Below are positions 8,435 through 14,798 of a stretch of 19,362 bases of DNA, piece after piece. This DNA comes from JBCCRH01 sp039208045 (GTDB taxonomy: Bacteria > Bacteroidota > Bacteroidia > Chitinophagales > Saprospiraceae). The stretch is from positions 1-19,362 of the forward strand of contig JBCCRH010000060.1 in NCBI GenBank assembly GCA_039208045.1, written 5' to 3'. The notes under the pieces were generated by a model, which saw only the letters and a program-made list of their open reading frames with translations, searched no databases and had not been told where the DNA came from. The stretch's first letter is position 1. Every line of letters starts with the position of its first letter. Position numbers and translations under genes: made by a program.

Positions 8435-8638
8435 ATGCCTAAATTAGAAGAAGGGCTAGATTATTATATGGAAAATGGTAGATATGTTTTTACTGAGCAT
8501 TTTCTAACTAATAGAGGCTATTGTTGTGGAAGTGGATGCCGACATTGCCCTTACGGCACCAAAAGTGCTGAAGAGGACGATCCGCTCCTAAAATTGAGAA
8601 AACGGCAATCTTCCACCCAAAAAGAACAGCCTGAGTAA
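8435..8638 (+). CDS. DUF5522 small cysteine-motif protein
   Basis: This 67-residue protein is recognisable by YYMENGRYVFTEHFL (10-24) followed by the cysteine cluster RGYCCGSGCRHCPYG (27-41). The cluster Cys30, Cys31, Cys35 and Cys38 with His37 looks suited to binding a metal or an iron-sulfur cluster; no function is proven for the family. The C-terminal third is charged and probably disordered. It starts 3 nt after the DUF6580 gene, so the two are very likely co-transcribed and translationally linked. Its stop is only 5 nt from the stop of the convergent phosphodiesterase gene. The family assignment rests on the distinctive motif. Confidence 0.85.
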   Translation: MPKLEEGLDYYMENGRYVFTEHFLTNRGYCCGSGCRHCPYGTKSAEEDDPLLKLRKRQSSTQKEQPE

Positions 8639-8665
8639 AACTCCTATTCCTCTTTTGGTGCTGTT
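8625..8665. terminator. Possible bidirectional terminator between convergent genes
   Basis: AACAGC (8625-8630) pairs with GCTGTT (8660-8665) around a 29-nt loop that contains a smaller GAGT-AAA-ACTC hairpin. A T-run follows on both strands. It overlaps the ends of the DUF5522 and 7TM-HD genes, which are only 5 nt apart. The stem is short, so this is tentative. Confidence 0.3.
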
Positions 8666-10740
8666 TTTTCTTCTGGATATTCAATCCGTACATGGTGTAC
8701 CGAACGCATGATTCCCTTAAACTCCTCCTTACAATATTCCAATTCTTGGAAACTCATCTGAGAGTCGTCTAATTGCCCTTGGGTAATTTTGCCTGCGATG
8801 ATTTTATCAATAAAAGCATCTAGCTCTTGACCAGTCGGATTCTTTAGGCTTTTACAAGCTGCTTCTATAGAGTCAGCTAGCATGAGGATGGTCTCTTCCT
8901 TTGTATTGGGCTTAGGCCCTGGATAGCGAAATAGACTTTCGTCAATTTCCTTTTCGGGATGCTCTTTGAGGTAGCTCCTGTAGAAGTATTCGGCCCGAGT
9001 AGTTCCGTGATGGGTTTCTATAAACTTAACTAATACAGCAGGTAATCGCTGCTTTTTAGCCATTTTCACCCCTTCCGTGACGTGTCCGATAATGATTTTA
9101 GCACTTTCCAGAAACGTTAACTCCTCATGCGGGTTCTTACCACTCTGATTTTCAATAAAATAGTTGGGGTTTTGTGTCTTCCCAATATCGTGATACAGGG
9201 CAGCGACTTTTACCAACAAGGGGTCGGCATTGATTCGCCGAGCAGCTACCTCCGCCATATTTGCTACTTGAAGTGAATGTTGGAAAGTACCTGGCGCTTT
9301 TAGCGAAAGCTGCCTCAATAAAGGGCGATTCATATCGGATAACTCTACCAAGGAAATAGATGAGGTAAACCCAAAAAAACGTTCTAATAACGGAATCAAA
9401 GGGTAAGCCAGTAGGGTCAAGAAAACATTTAAGAATATCCAAGTGTAGACGGACCAATCAATCGTACTTATCTTACCCTCTTCGATCAAAGATAGACCAA
9501 AGTACGCCAGCGCGTAGGTCAAGAAAATGTACAACATTGACCGGAAGAAACGCGACCAATCCCTGGTATCGACATCGCTCAGCAGCACAACGATACCAGC
9601 CAATATTTGTAAAAACGTAAACTCATAGCCAAGGGAAGAAAGGAAACTCGCAATCAGCACCACTACAATATGGGTGAATAGGGCCAAGCGTTCGTTGTAG
9701 AAAGTTTTAATAACGATCGGAACGATACAAAAAGGAATCATGTAGGCACTTAGTACATCTGCTTTTTCTACTACAAACACCAAGTAACTGTATACTACCA
9801 ACCACATCAAAATAAAAATCAGCTTCATACTGCGCTGAAAAATGGGCTTAGCAAATAGGTACAGGTAAAACATAAATACCCCAACAATCAAACTCGTTAG
9901 GATAAAATACCCGGCAAAAACACCTATATCTGAGCGGTCTGCGGTAACTTCTTCACGGTACTGATCCCGAAAGGAAATAAGTTTTTGGTAGATATTTCCC
10001 GTCACGATGCCCCCTTTTGGAACGATTAGCTCCCCCTTTCTGACCATCCCTTGGGAAGTCGATACATTGGCCAATACCCGCTCTAACTCTTTTTGCGTTA
10101 AGCTGGCATTGAACTGTATATTGGGCTGTATGGCATTTTCCAGCAATGGATACAGAAATTCTGGCTCGGCTAGTCGACTATATGGTAAGGAGTCGCGCAG
10201 TAGTTCTTGTGCAGAGCGGGCAGTCAGTAAATATTCTAGCGTAGCCTGCCGCGTACTATTTCCATTTACTAAATTGACAACGAACTGCTCCGACTTGTCC
10301 GAATGTGATTCTTGTAGGTTAATTACACCTCGATCATAAATTCGGAGGAGAAATTGCTGCCCATAAGCTTTGTATTTATTAGGATTGAGTAGTACATCGC
10401 GAAACTGCCCCGACTGTTTGACCATATCGATTTGTTGGGCAAAGCCCTCTTCAAAAGCAGTGGTCTGCGTTTTTACTACGGTAGGATCTACTTCATAGAA
10501 AGGAGAAAATTCTTGATCCAGCTTTTGGCGTTCCTCAGCTAGGGTTTCTTCTGTTTTACGAATGGCAAAGTCGAATGGTGCCTCTAGGTCATCATAATTC
10601 CACCGCTGCCCCTTCTCGAAGTCATACTTGAATCGGATGTGGTTGGGAAAAAGAAAACTGATAAAGGCAATGACTCCCAGCACTAGCAATAGGCGAAATA
10701 CGCCTGGGAGCTGCCCTAAAGTCTTTCGTGCGTTACTCAT
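8644..10740 (-). CDS. 7TM-HD family phosphodiesterase (PgpH/YqfF-like, probable c-di-AMP hydrolase)
   Basis: This membrane HD-domain protein has 698 residues from the ATG at 10740. The frame stays open to 10788, but that extension runs into a palindromic repeat and lacks family features. Helix 1 is at about 13-31, then a large extracytoplasmic 7TMR-HDED domain to about 268 (including a GELIVPKGGIVT segment). Seven helices follow to about 455, then a cytosolic HD domain. Conserved metal-site residues include His488 (QHSLQ), His517-Asp518 in HDIGK, HHG at 577-579 and Asp623 (LADS). Relatives such as Listeria PgpH hydrolyse c-di-AMP to pApA, and this is the likely role here, by family. The gene follows the cobalamin adenosyltransferase but is separated from it by the palindrome at 10768-10930. 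Confidence 0.92.
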   Translation of the reverse strand: MSNARKTLGQLPGVFRLLLVLGVIAFISFLFPNHIRFKYDFEKGQRWNYDDLEAPFDFAIRKTEETLAEERQKLDQEFSPFYEVDPTVVKTQTTAFEEGFAQQIDMVKQSGQFRDVLLNPNKYKAYGQQFLLRIYDRGVINLQESHSDKSEQFVVNLVNGNSTRQATLEYLLTARSAQELLRDSLPYSRLAEPEFLYPLLENAIQPNIQFNASLTQKELERVLANVSTSQGMVRKGELIVPKGGIVTGNIYQKLISFRDQYREEVTADRSDIGVFAGYFILTSLIVGVFMFYLYLFAKPIFQRSMKLIFILMWLVVYSYLVFVVEKADVLSAYMIPFCIVPIVIKTFYNERLALFTHIVVVLIASFLSSLGYEFTFLQILAGIVVLLSDVDTRDWSRFFRSMLYIFLTYALAYFGLSLIEEGKISTIDWSVYTWIFLNVFLTLLAYPLIPLLERFFGFTSSISLVELSDMNRPLLRQLSLKAPGTFQHSLQVANMAEVAARRINADPLLVKVAALYHDIGKTQNPNYFIENQSGKNPHEELTFLESAKIIIGHVTEGVKMAKKQRLPAVLVKFIETHHGTTRAEYFYRSYLKEHPEKEIDESLFRYPGPKPNTKEETILMLADSIEAACKSLKNPTGQELDAFIDKIIAGKITQGQLDDSQMSFQELEYCKEEFKGIMRSVHHVRIEYPEEKTAPKEE

Positions 10741-10745
10741 AGTTA

Positions 10746-10753
10746 CAAAGATA
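10746..10753 (-). promoter_or_regulatory. Possible -7 box directly before the 7TM-HD gene
   Basis: On the minus strand this reads TATCTTTG, matching TAnnTTTG, ending 5 nt before the ATG at 10740. If used, the transcript would be leaderless or nearly so. No -33 TTTG is visible upstream, where the palindromic arm begins. Confidence 0.3.
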
Positions 10754-10767
10754 GTGGCTTTTATTGT

Positions 10768-10930
10768 TAGACTTGTTTCGACGGCCACTAAATGGCTGCA
10801 AGCAGCGAAATTTCATCCTGTACTGCGTTAAAAAGCCTCGCCGATGCTAAGGCATCGTCTGCGTTTTTTGCCTTGTTCAGAATGAAATTCGCTATGCTTT
10901 CGCTCATTCGCGACCGGCGGAACAAGTCTA
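10768..10930. repeat. Long palindromic element, copy 1 (conserved core, private arms)
   Basis: This is a 163-bp imperfect inverted repeat. The arms are 10768-10820 and 10878-10930, each 53 nt. They are identical over the first ten bases (TAGACTTGTT read inward from each end) and again over AATTTCAT-CTG near the core, with roughly three-quarters match overall if small gaps are allowed. The centre is a 57-nt core (10821-10877) with the hairpin CGATGC-TAAG-GCATCG (10842-10857) at the exact midpoint. The core recurs at 13518-13574 with 53 of 57 bases identical; the arms do not recur. The right edge includes the TAG stop of the cobalamin adenosyltransferase gene. Confidence 0.85.
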
Positions 10931-11482
10931 TTGTTCTCTAGGTGCCCAAGCCACCTCTTTCACCCCCAGCTCTTTTGCTAAATACCGCCCCAGCATGAAA
11001 AAGTAATCAGATAAGCGATTTAAAAAAGATAAAATAAGCGCATCAACCGGCTCGTTGGCTGCCAGCGCTACTGTATTTCGCTCTGCCCTTCGGCACACGC
11101 ATCGGGCAATGTGGGCGTAGGAAACAATAGGATGCCCTCCAGGTAGAATAAAATTTTTGAGAGGTGGGAGCGTAGCGTCCATTCGATCCATCGCTAGCTC
11201 TAATGCTTCTATATCAGCAGGTTGTAAGCCAGGAATGATCGCCTCTTTTTCTGGGGTGGTAGCCAGCAGTGAGCCAACCGTGAAGAGCAAATCTTGAATG
11301 TGCTTGATTTCTGCCCGCAGCTCAGCTTGTTCAATATGATCTCTCAATAGCCCGATTTGTGCATTGAGCTCATCCACCGTTCCATAAGCTTCAATTCGGA
11401 TGTGGTGCTTAGACAAACGAGTGCCCCCAAATAAACCAGTTTCTCCCTGGTCGCCTGTTTTGGTATATATTTTAAATGCCAT
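10928..11482 (-). CDS. PduO-type ATP:cob(I)alamin adenosyltransferase
   Basis: This 184-residue enzyme transfers the 5'-deoxyadenosyl group of ATP to cob(I)alamin, giving coenzyme B12 (often named cob(I)yrinic acid a,c-diamide adenosyltransferase). It has the full PduO signature: the N-terminal ATP loop TKTGDQGETGLFGGTR (7-22), RIEAYGTVDELNAQIG (29-44), FILPGG (111-116), the helix ARCVCRRAERNTVAL (126-140) with its conserved arginines, and NRLSDYFF (155-162). Length and motifs are normal and the enzyme should be active. Its ATG lies just 10 nt beyond a perfect 14-bp hairpin, and its TAG stop is the first triplet of the palindromic element 10768-10930. Upstream on the same strand is an ABC ATPase gene. 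No cobalamin riboswitch is visible ahead of it. Confidence 0.95.
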   Translation of the reverse strand: MAFKIYTKTGDQGETGLFGGTRLSKHHIRIEAYGTVDELNAQIGLLRDHIEQAELRAEIKHIQDLLFTVGSLLATTPEKEAIIPGLQPADIEALELAMDRMDATLPPLKNFILPGGHPIVSYAHIARCVCRRAERNTVALAANEPVDALILSFLNRLSDYFFMLGRYLAKELGVKEVAWAPREQ

Positions 11483-11492
11483 AGGTATAAAT

Positions 11493-11534
11493 AAAAATTG
11501 TTTCTTCCGTATTCTACCGAAAGAAACAATTTTT
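11493..11534. terminator. Perfect 14-bp hairpin between ABC ATPase and cobalamin adenosyltransferase
   Basis: The arms AAAAATTGTTTCTT (11493-11506) and AAGAAACAATTTTT (11521-11534) are perfectly complementary around a 14-nt loop, and each strand ends in five T. On the minus strand it lies 21 nt after the ATPase stop and ends 10 nt before the next ATG. It may be an intrinsic terminator or a 5' leader hairpin. Confidence 0.6.
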
Positions 11535-11555
11535 AGTACATCCTGTTGCGGATTC

Positions 11556-12302
11556 CTACTCTTCTATATTATCCACATTGTAGCGGTGATTCGGATCGGA
11601 GGCCAGCACGATGTTTTCGTTTCTCACATCTTTCTCCACTAGGCCATCGCGTAAGCGTACAATACGGTGGGCGTGGTCCGCAATATCTGGCTCGTGCGTC
11701 ACCAATATTAAGGTGTTGCCTTGCTGATGAATTTTTTCAAAAATTTCCATGATCTCAATGGAGGTCTTGGTGTCTAGATTTCCGGTAGGCTCATCGGCCA
11801 AAATAATAGCAGGGTCGTTGACCAACGCACGGGCAATAGCCACCCGCTGACGCTGCCCACCTGATAGCTCATTGGGTTTGTGATCTACTCGATCGCCCAA
11901 ACCCACTGCGTTGAGCACTTCTTGCGCTTTCTCTAGGCGAGCCCGTTTGCTAATTCCCCCATATACTAGAGGTAAGGCTACATTTTCTAAAGCAGATAAT
12001 CGAGGCAATAAGTTAAACGTTTGGAAAACAAATCCGATTTCTTTATTCCGAACTTCCGCCAGCTCGGAGTCCGTCATGGTACTTACATTGATATTATTCA
12101 AGAAATACTCCCCCCCGCTTGGCGTATCCAAGCAGCCAAACAGATTCATCAAGGTAGACTTGCCTGAGCCAGAAGGCCCCATCAAAGCAACGTACTCATT
12201 TTTTTGTATGTCTAAAGTAATTGATTTGAGAGCATGTACTTTGGTAGGCCCCATGATGTAGGTCTTACTCAAATCATCTACTGCAATAATGGCTCGGCTC
12301 AT
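11556..12302 (-). CDS. LolD/MacB-type ABC transporter ATP-binding protein
   Basis: This 248-residue cytosolic ATPase belongs to the class that powers lipoprotein release (LolCDE) or MacB-like export and other FtsX-type permeases. All motifs are present: Walker A GPSGSGKS (42-49), Q-loop Gln94, signature LSGGQ (146-150), Walker B IILADE (166-171), D-loop NLDT (175-178) and the switch His203. The segment FQTFNLLPRLSALENVALPL (93-112) is typical of this subfamily. Beyond about 224 there is an acidic/polar tail of about 24 residues not needed for the core fold. No permease gene is in the window, so the partner must be encoded elsewhere. It follows gatC by 18 nt and probably shares its transcript; a hairpin lies downstream. 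Confidence 0.92.
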   Translation of the reverse strand: MSRAIIAVDDLSKTYIMGPTKVHALKSITLDIQKNEYVALMGPSGSGKSTLMNLFGCLDTPSGGEYFLNNINVSTMTDSELAEVRNKEIGFVFQTFNLLPRLSALENVALPLVYGGISKRARLEKAQEVLNAVGLGDRVDHKPNELSGGQRQRVAIARALVNDPAIILADEPTGNLDTKTSIEIMEIFEKIHQQGNTLILVTHEPDIADHAHRIVRLRDGLVEKDVRNENIVLASDPNHRYNVDNIEE

Positions 12303-12320
12303 GTGTGTTAATTTTTTTGA

Positions 12321-12611
12321 TTATAAGTCGATTACTTTCGGTACTTTAAAATGTGCTCCATCCTCATCAGGGGCATTTTTTAGCGCTTCTTTTACGTCGA
12401 CTTGGTTATTGACCTCATCCGGACGCAGTTGATTGATGTCTTCATTGATGTATACCAATGGTTCCACATCATCTGTATCCAAGTCTTGCAATTGTGCTAC
12501 CATTTCGAGGATGGCATTCAGATCATTTGTTAAACTCTCGCGTTCCGCTTCGGAAAGCTCTAATCGAGCCAAATGTTCCAGGCGTGAAATTAGATTCTTA
12601 TCTATCTGCAT
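12321..12611 (-). CDS. gatC: Asp-tRNA(Asn)/Glu-tRNA(Gln) amidotransferase subunit C
   Basis: This 96-residue protein is the small GatC subunit of the GatCAB transamidase, which converts misacylated Glu-tRNA(Gln) or Asp-tRNA(Asn) to the amide form. Landmarks are LISRLEHLARLELSEAE near the N-terminus, LNAILEMVAQLQDLDTDDVEPL in the middle (residues ~30-51) and the C-terminal LRPDEV...PDEDGAHFKVPKVI, which wraps around GatA in known structures. Length is normal. As usual in Bacteroidota, gatA and gatB are not adjacent here. It is the first gene of its minus-strand run and diverges from the deoxynucleoside kinase; a TAnnTTTG box at 12679-12686 could serve it. The LolD-type ATPase follows 18 nt after its stop. 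Confidence 0.95.
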   Translation of the reverse strand: MQIDKNLISRLEHLARLELSEAERESLTNDLNAILEMVAQLQDLDTDDVEPLVYINEDINQLRPDEVNNQVDVKEALKNAPDEDGAHFKVPKVIDL

Positions 12612-12678
12612 GATAAAATAATAGAAGTTTCGGCCGTTTTACTCGGCAAAAGAAATAGGATACTCTGTTTTGACCATC

Positions 12679-12686
12679 CAAAAGTA
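12679..12686 (-). promoter_or_regulatory. Possible -7 box for gatC
   Basis: On the minus strand this reads TACTTTTG, matching TAnnTTTG, about 68 nt before the gatC ATG. No -33 TTTG was found at the right distance, so it is tentative. Confidence 0.3.
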
Positions 12687-12808
12687 AGTATTTCTATAAC
12701 GATCTTCATTTTCTTAAGTCTGAGTCTCGAAAAAGTGACGATCTATAGGAAGGAATATTGTTCAAAACCCTAAATTGGTGGCCTAAATTGAAGACTACAG
12801 CAAAAAAT

Positions 12809-13462
12809 ATGAGCAAAGCGAAAACCCCATCTGCTACGCCGGGCATTAAACATGTAGCGATTGCAGGTAATATCGGAGCTGGGAAAACAACATTATGCGA
12901 GCTTTTGGGCAAGCATTTCAACTGGGAAGTACACTACGAATCGGCGGATGACAATCCCTACCTCGTAGATTTTTATTCGGACATGCACCGCTGGGCATTT
13001 AACCTACAGATTTACTTCCTCAACAACCGCTACAAGCAAATTCTCGAAATCCTTCAGGGGGATAAAACAGTCGTACAAGATCGCACGATCTATGAAGATG
13101 CCTACATCTTCGCTCCGAATTTGCGAGATATGGGCCTAATCTCAAAACGAGATTTTGAAAACTACTTCGATTTGTTCAAAACGATGTCTTCGCAAATTCA
13201 GCCTCCCGATCTGCTGATCTACCTGCGGGCCAACATCTCCACCCTAGTGGAACACATCCACTCGCGTGGCCGCGAGTATGAGGGTAACATGAGTCTCGAA
13301 TACCTGAAGCGCCTCAACGAACGCTACGAAAATTGGATTGAGGGCTACAAAGAAGGTCGCCTGCTAATCATCAGTGCCGATGACTCCGACTTCAAAAATG
13401 ATGCGGAAGATTTGGGAAGGGTAATCAATCAAGTGCGCGGCGAGCTACACGGTCTTTTTTAG
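12809..13462 (+). CDS. Deoxynucleoside kinase (dAK/dGK/dCK family)
   Basis: This 217-residue cytosolic kinase uses ATP to phosphorylate deoxynucleosides in the salvage pathway. It has the P-loop GNIGAGKT (20-27), LQIYFLNNRYKQ (66-77), the catalytic/base segment DRTIYEDAYIF (91-101), LIYLRANISTLVEHIHSRGR (136-155) containing the LID arginines, and YENWIEGY (173-180). I prefer the ATG at 12809: an earlier TTG at 12758 keeps the frame open but adds 17 residues absent from the family pattern, where the P-loop lies close to the start. The base preference (dA, dG or dC) cannot be settled by eye. Its TAG stop touches the left edge of the palindrome at 13463-13629, which may act as its transcript end. 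Confidence 0.9.
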   Translation: MSKAKTPSATPGIKHVAIAGNIGAGKTTLCELLGKHFNWEVHYESADDNPYLVDFYSDMHRWAFNLQIYFLNNRYKQILEILQGDKTVVQDRTIYEDAYIFAPNLRDMGLISKRDFENYFDLFKTMSSQIQPPDLLIYLRANISTLVEHIHSRGREYEGNMSLEYLKRLNERYENWIEGYKEGRLLIISADDSDFKNDAEDLGRVINQVRGELHGLF

Positions 13463-13629
13463 ATTAGTAACAGTCAAAAAATAACTTGCCGATTTATGGC
13501 TGGCTCTTTTGTTCCAATACTGCGTTGAAAAGCCTCGCCGATGCTAAGGCATCGCCTACGTTTTTCGCCTTGTTTTGGAGCAAAATCCCCTTGCCAAAAT
13601 ACGGAACTTATTCTTTGGCTGTTACTTAT
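13463..13629. repeat. Long palindromic element, copy 2 (conserved core, private arms)
   Basis: This is a 167-bp imperfect inverted repeat. The arms are 13463-13517 and 13575-13629, each 55 nt, matching at 39 of 55 positions without gaps; the best stretches are AGTAACAG, AATAA and TTTTG-TCCAA. The 57-nt core 13518-13574 differs from copy 1 by four transitions only, and its hairpin CGATGC-TAAG-GCATCG (13539-13554) is again at the midpoint. The arms are unrelated to those of copy 1. The left edge follows the TAG stop of the deoxynucleoside kinase with no gap, and weak pairing extends a further ~10 nt outward into that gene end. Confidence 0.85.
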
Positions 13630-13632
13630 TGC

Positions 13633-13673
13633 AAAAAGTAAGGGCCGAAAACGAAGCGTTTTCTAGCCCTTAC
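13633..13673 (-). terminator. Intrinsic terminator of the small membrane protein gene
   Basis: On the minus strand an 8-bp stem (GTAAGGGC with GCCCTTAC, 13638-13645 and 13666-13673) is stacked, past a small bulge, on a 7-bp stem (13647-13653 with 13657-13663) with a 3-nt loop, and is followed by five T (13633-13637). It stands 50 nt after the stop at 13723. There is no T-run in the plus direction. Confidence 0.75.
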
Positions 13674-13722
13674 CAGCATTCAATCTAACCTAAGGATGAA
13701 GCTAGCATCTGCCAACCTCATC

Positions 13723-13935
13723 CTATGGCCGAGGTGCATCTTTAGAATCAGCAGCTACGGAAGAAGGTTCCATCCCGAACCAATCTTGGACAAATTCTGG
13801 AACATATTGCTGTAAAGCATCAAGATCACCATCTGAAGCGATGAAGCTGATAAGGCCTACGTGGAAAACGACAGTAAAGGTAAGTGCCAAAAAATGGCGC
13901 CAGCGGGCGGCTCTTCTGTGTTTTTTCTGATACAT
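13723..13935 (-). CDS. Small single-pass membrane protein, unknown function
   Basis: I do not recognise this 70-residue protein. It has a basic N-terminus (KKHRRAARWR, 4-13), one hydrophobic helix at about 14-33 (FLALTFTVVFHVGLISFIA), then an acidic/polar segment DLDALQQYVPEFVQDWFG (37-54) and a disordered tail rich in Ser, Ala and Asp. By the positive-inside rule the tail would be outside the cytoplasm. The case for a real gene is the sensible protein order, an ATG start, and a strong minus-strand terminator 50 nt past its stop at 13633-13673. It is flanked by divergent YggS and a convergent kinase, so it seems to be a single-gene unit. No TAnnTTTG box was found upstream. Confidence 0.65.
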   Translation of the reverse strand: MYQKKHRRAARWRHFLALTFTVVFHVGLISFIASDGDLDALQQYVPEFVQDWFGMEPSSVAADSKDAPRP

Positions 13936-14103
13936 AAAATGGGACTTATTAGGGATCTAGTATACTTTCAAATCGATACTACTTCCTCAGTAGTGTGTAA
14001 TCGACCTTATAAACGATCCGTATTTTCAATTTATTTCCTGATTCTCCAAAATGGACAAACTTTTTTAGCGGAAGCAGCATTTACTAACAGTCAAAGAATG
14101 AGT

Positions 14104-14120
14104 TACTTCTATATGAAGTA
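14104..14120. promoter_or_regulatory. Inverted repeat upstream of the YggS gene
   Basis: TACTTC (14104-14109) and GAAGTA (14115-14120) form a 6-bp perfect inverted repeat around TATAT, 27 nt before the ATG. It could be an operator or chance. The rest of the 212-nt gap 13936-14147 shows no clear promoter box. Confidence 0.2.
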
Positions 14121-14147
14121 CTTTTCAAACTGTAAAAGGTTACAAAA

Positions 14148-14798
14148 ATGGTGCATACCTTACTAGAGGATTTAAAAGAGCAGCAAATACAACTCATCGC
14201 CGTTTCCAAGCGGAAACCGGAAGCTGACATACTAGAATTTTACCACATGGGGCACCGCGCTTTCGGTGAAAACCGCGTACAAGAGCTGGTAGACAAACAA
14301 GAGTCGCTCCCTAAAGATATTGAGTGGCATATGATCGGCCATTTACAAACCAACAAGGTGAAATATATTGCTCCTTTTGTCCACCTCATCCATTCGTTTG
14401 ACAGCATTAGACTTATCAAAGAAGTGAACAAACAAGGGGAGCGTTTGGGCCAGGTTATTCCAGGCTTGCTCCAGTTTAAAATCGCTGAAGAAGATAGCAA
14501 ATATGGATTTGCCCAAGAGGAGGCCATTGCCTTTCTTGATAGTGCCGATTTTCAAAACCTAAAGTTTGTAGAAGTACATGGCGTGATGGGGATGGCAACC
14601 TTTACCGATGACGAAGCTCAAGTGAGAGGAGAGTTTAAACGCCTAAAGCACATCTTCGATACGCTGAAGGCTACCCATTTTTCGGGCAAACCCTACTTCA
14701 AAGAAGTCTCCATGGGGATGTCAGGCGATTACAATATTGCCATAGCAGAAGGCAGTACGATGGTGCGCATTGGGAGCTTGCTATTTGGCCCTCGCTAG
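14148..14798 (+). CDS. YggS/PLPBP-family pyridoxal phosphate homeostasis protein
   Basis: This 216-residue single-domain PLP-binding protein (YggS, PROSC family) is thought to buffer and deliver vitamin B6 cofactor rather than act as an enzyme. The PLP lysine is Lys21 in IAVSKRKP (17-24). Other landmarks are GHRAFGENRVQELVDK (35-50), WHMIGHLQTNKVKY (60-73), IHSFDS (81-86), VHGVMGMA (143-150) and the phosphate-binding end SMGMSGDYNIAIAEGSTMVR (188-207). The N-terminus is short compared with E. coli YggS, lacking the first helix, but the ATG at 14148 is the only good start. Its TAG stop is directly followed by the stop codon of the opposing FG-GAP gene, leaving no intergenic DNA. Confidence 0.93.
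   Translation: MVHTLLEDLKEQQIQLIAVSKRKPEADILEFYHMGHRAFGENRVQELVDKQESLPKDIEWHMIGHLQTNKVKYIAPFVHLIHSFDSIRLIKEVNKQGERLGQVIPGLLQFKIAEEDSKYGFAQEEAIAFLDSADFQNLKFVEVHGVMGMATFTDDEAQVRGEFKRLKHIFDTLKATHFSGKPYFKEVSMGMSGDYNIAIAEGSTMVRIGSLLFGPR

Noticed and set aside
10741..10788. Longer N-terminus of the 7TM-HD protein starting at 10788.
   Set aside because: The extension runs into the palindrome arm, and family members start close to the first helix.
10788..10907. A 39-codon minus-strand ORF across palindrome copy 1, with a similar peptide (NKAKN..DALASARLFNAV) readable across copy 2.
   Set aside because: The four core differences are two silent and two amino-acid changing, copy 2 has no ATG, and the outer residues differ completely. 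Symmetric base pairing explains the conservation better.
12758..12808. TTG start for the deoxynucleoside kinase.
   Set aside because: It adds residues not expected before the P-loop; the ATG at 12809 fits the family better.
13861..14166. A 101-codon plus-strand ORF between the small membrane gene and YggS.
   Set aside because: It overlaps the opposite-strand gene and the YggS start, and its cysteine- and aromatic-rich product has no domain-like pattern.
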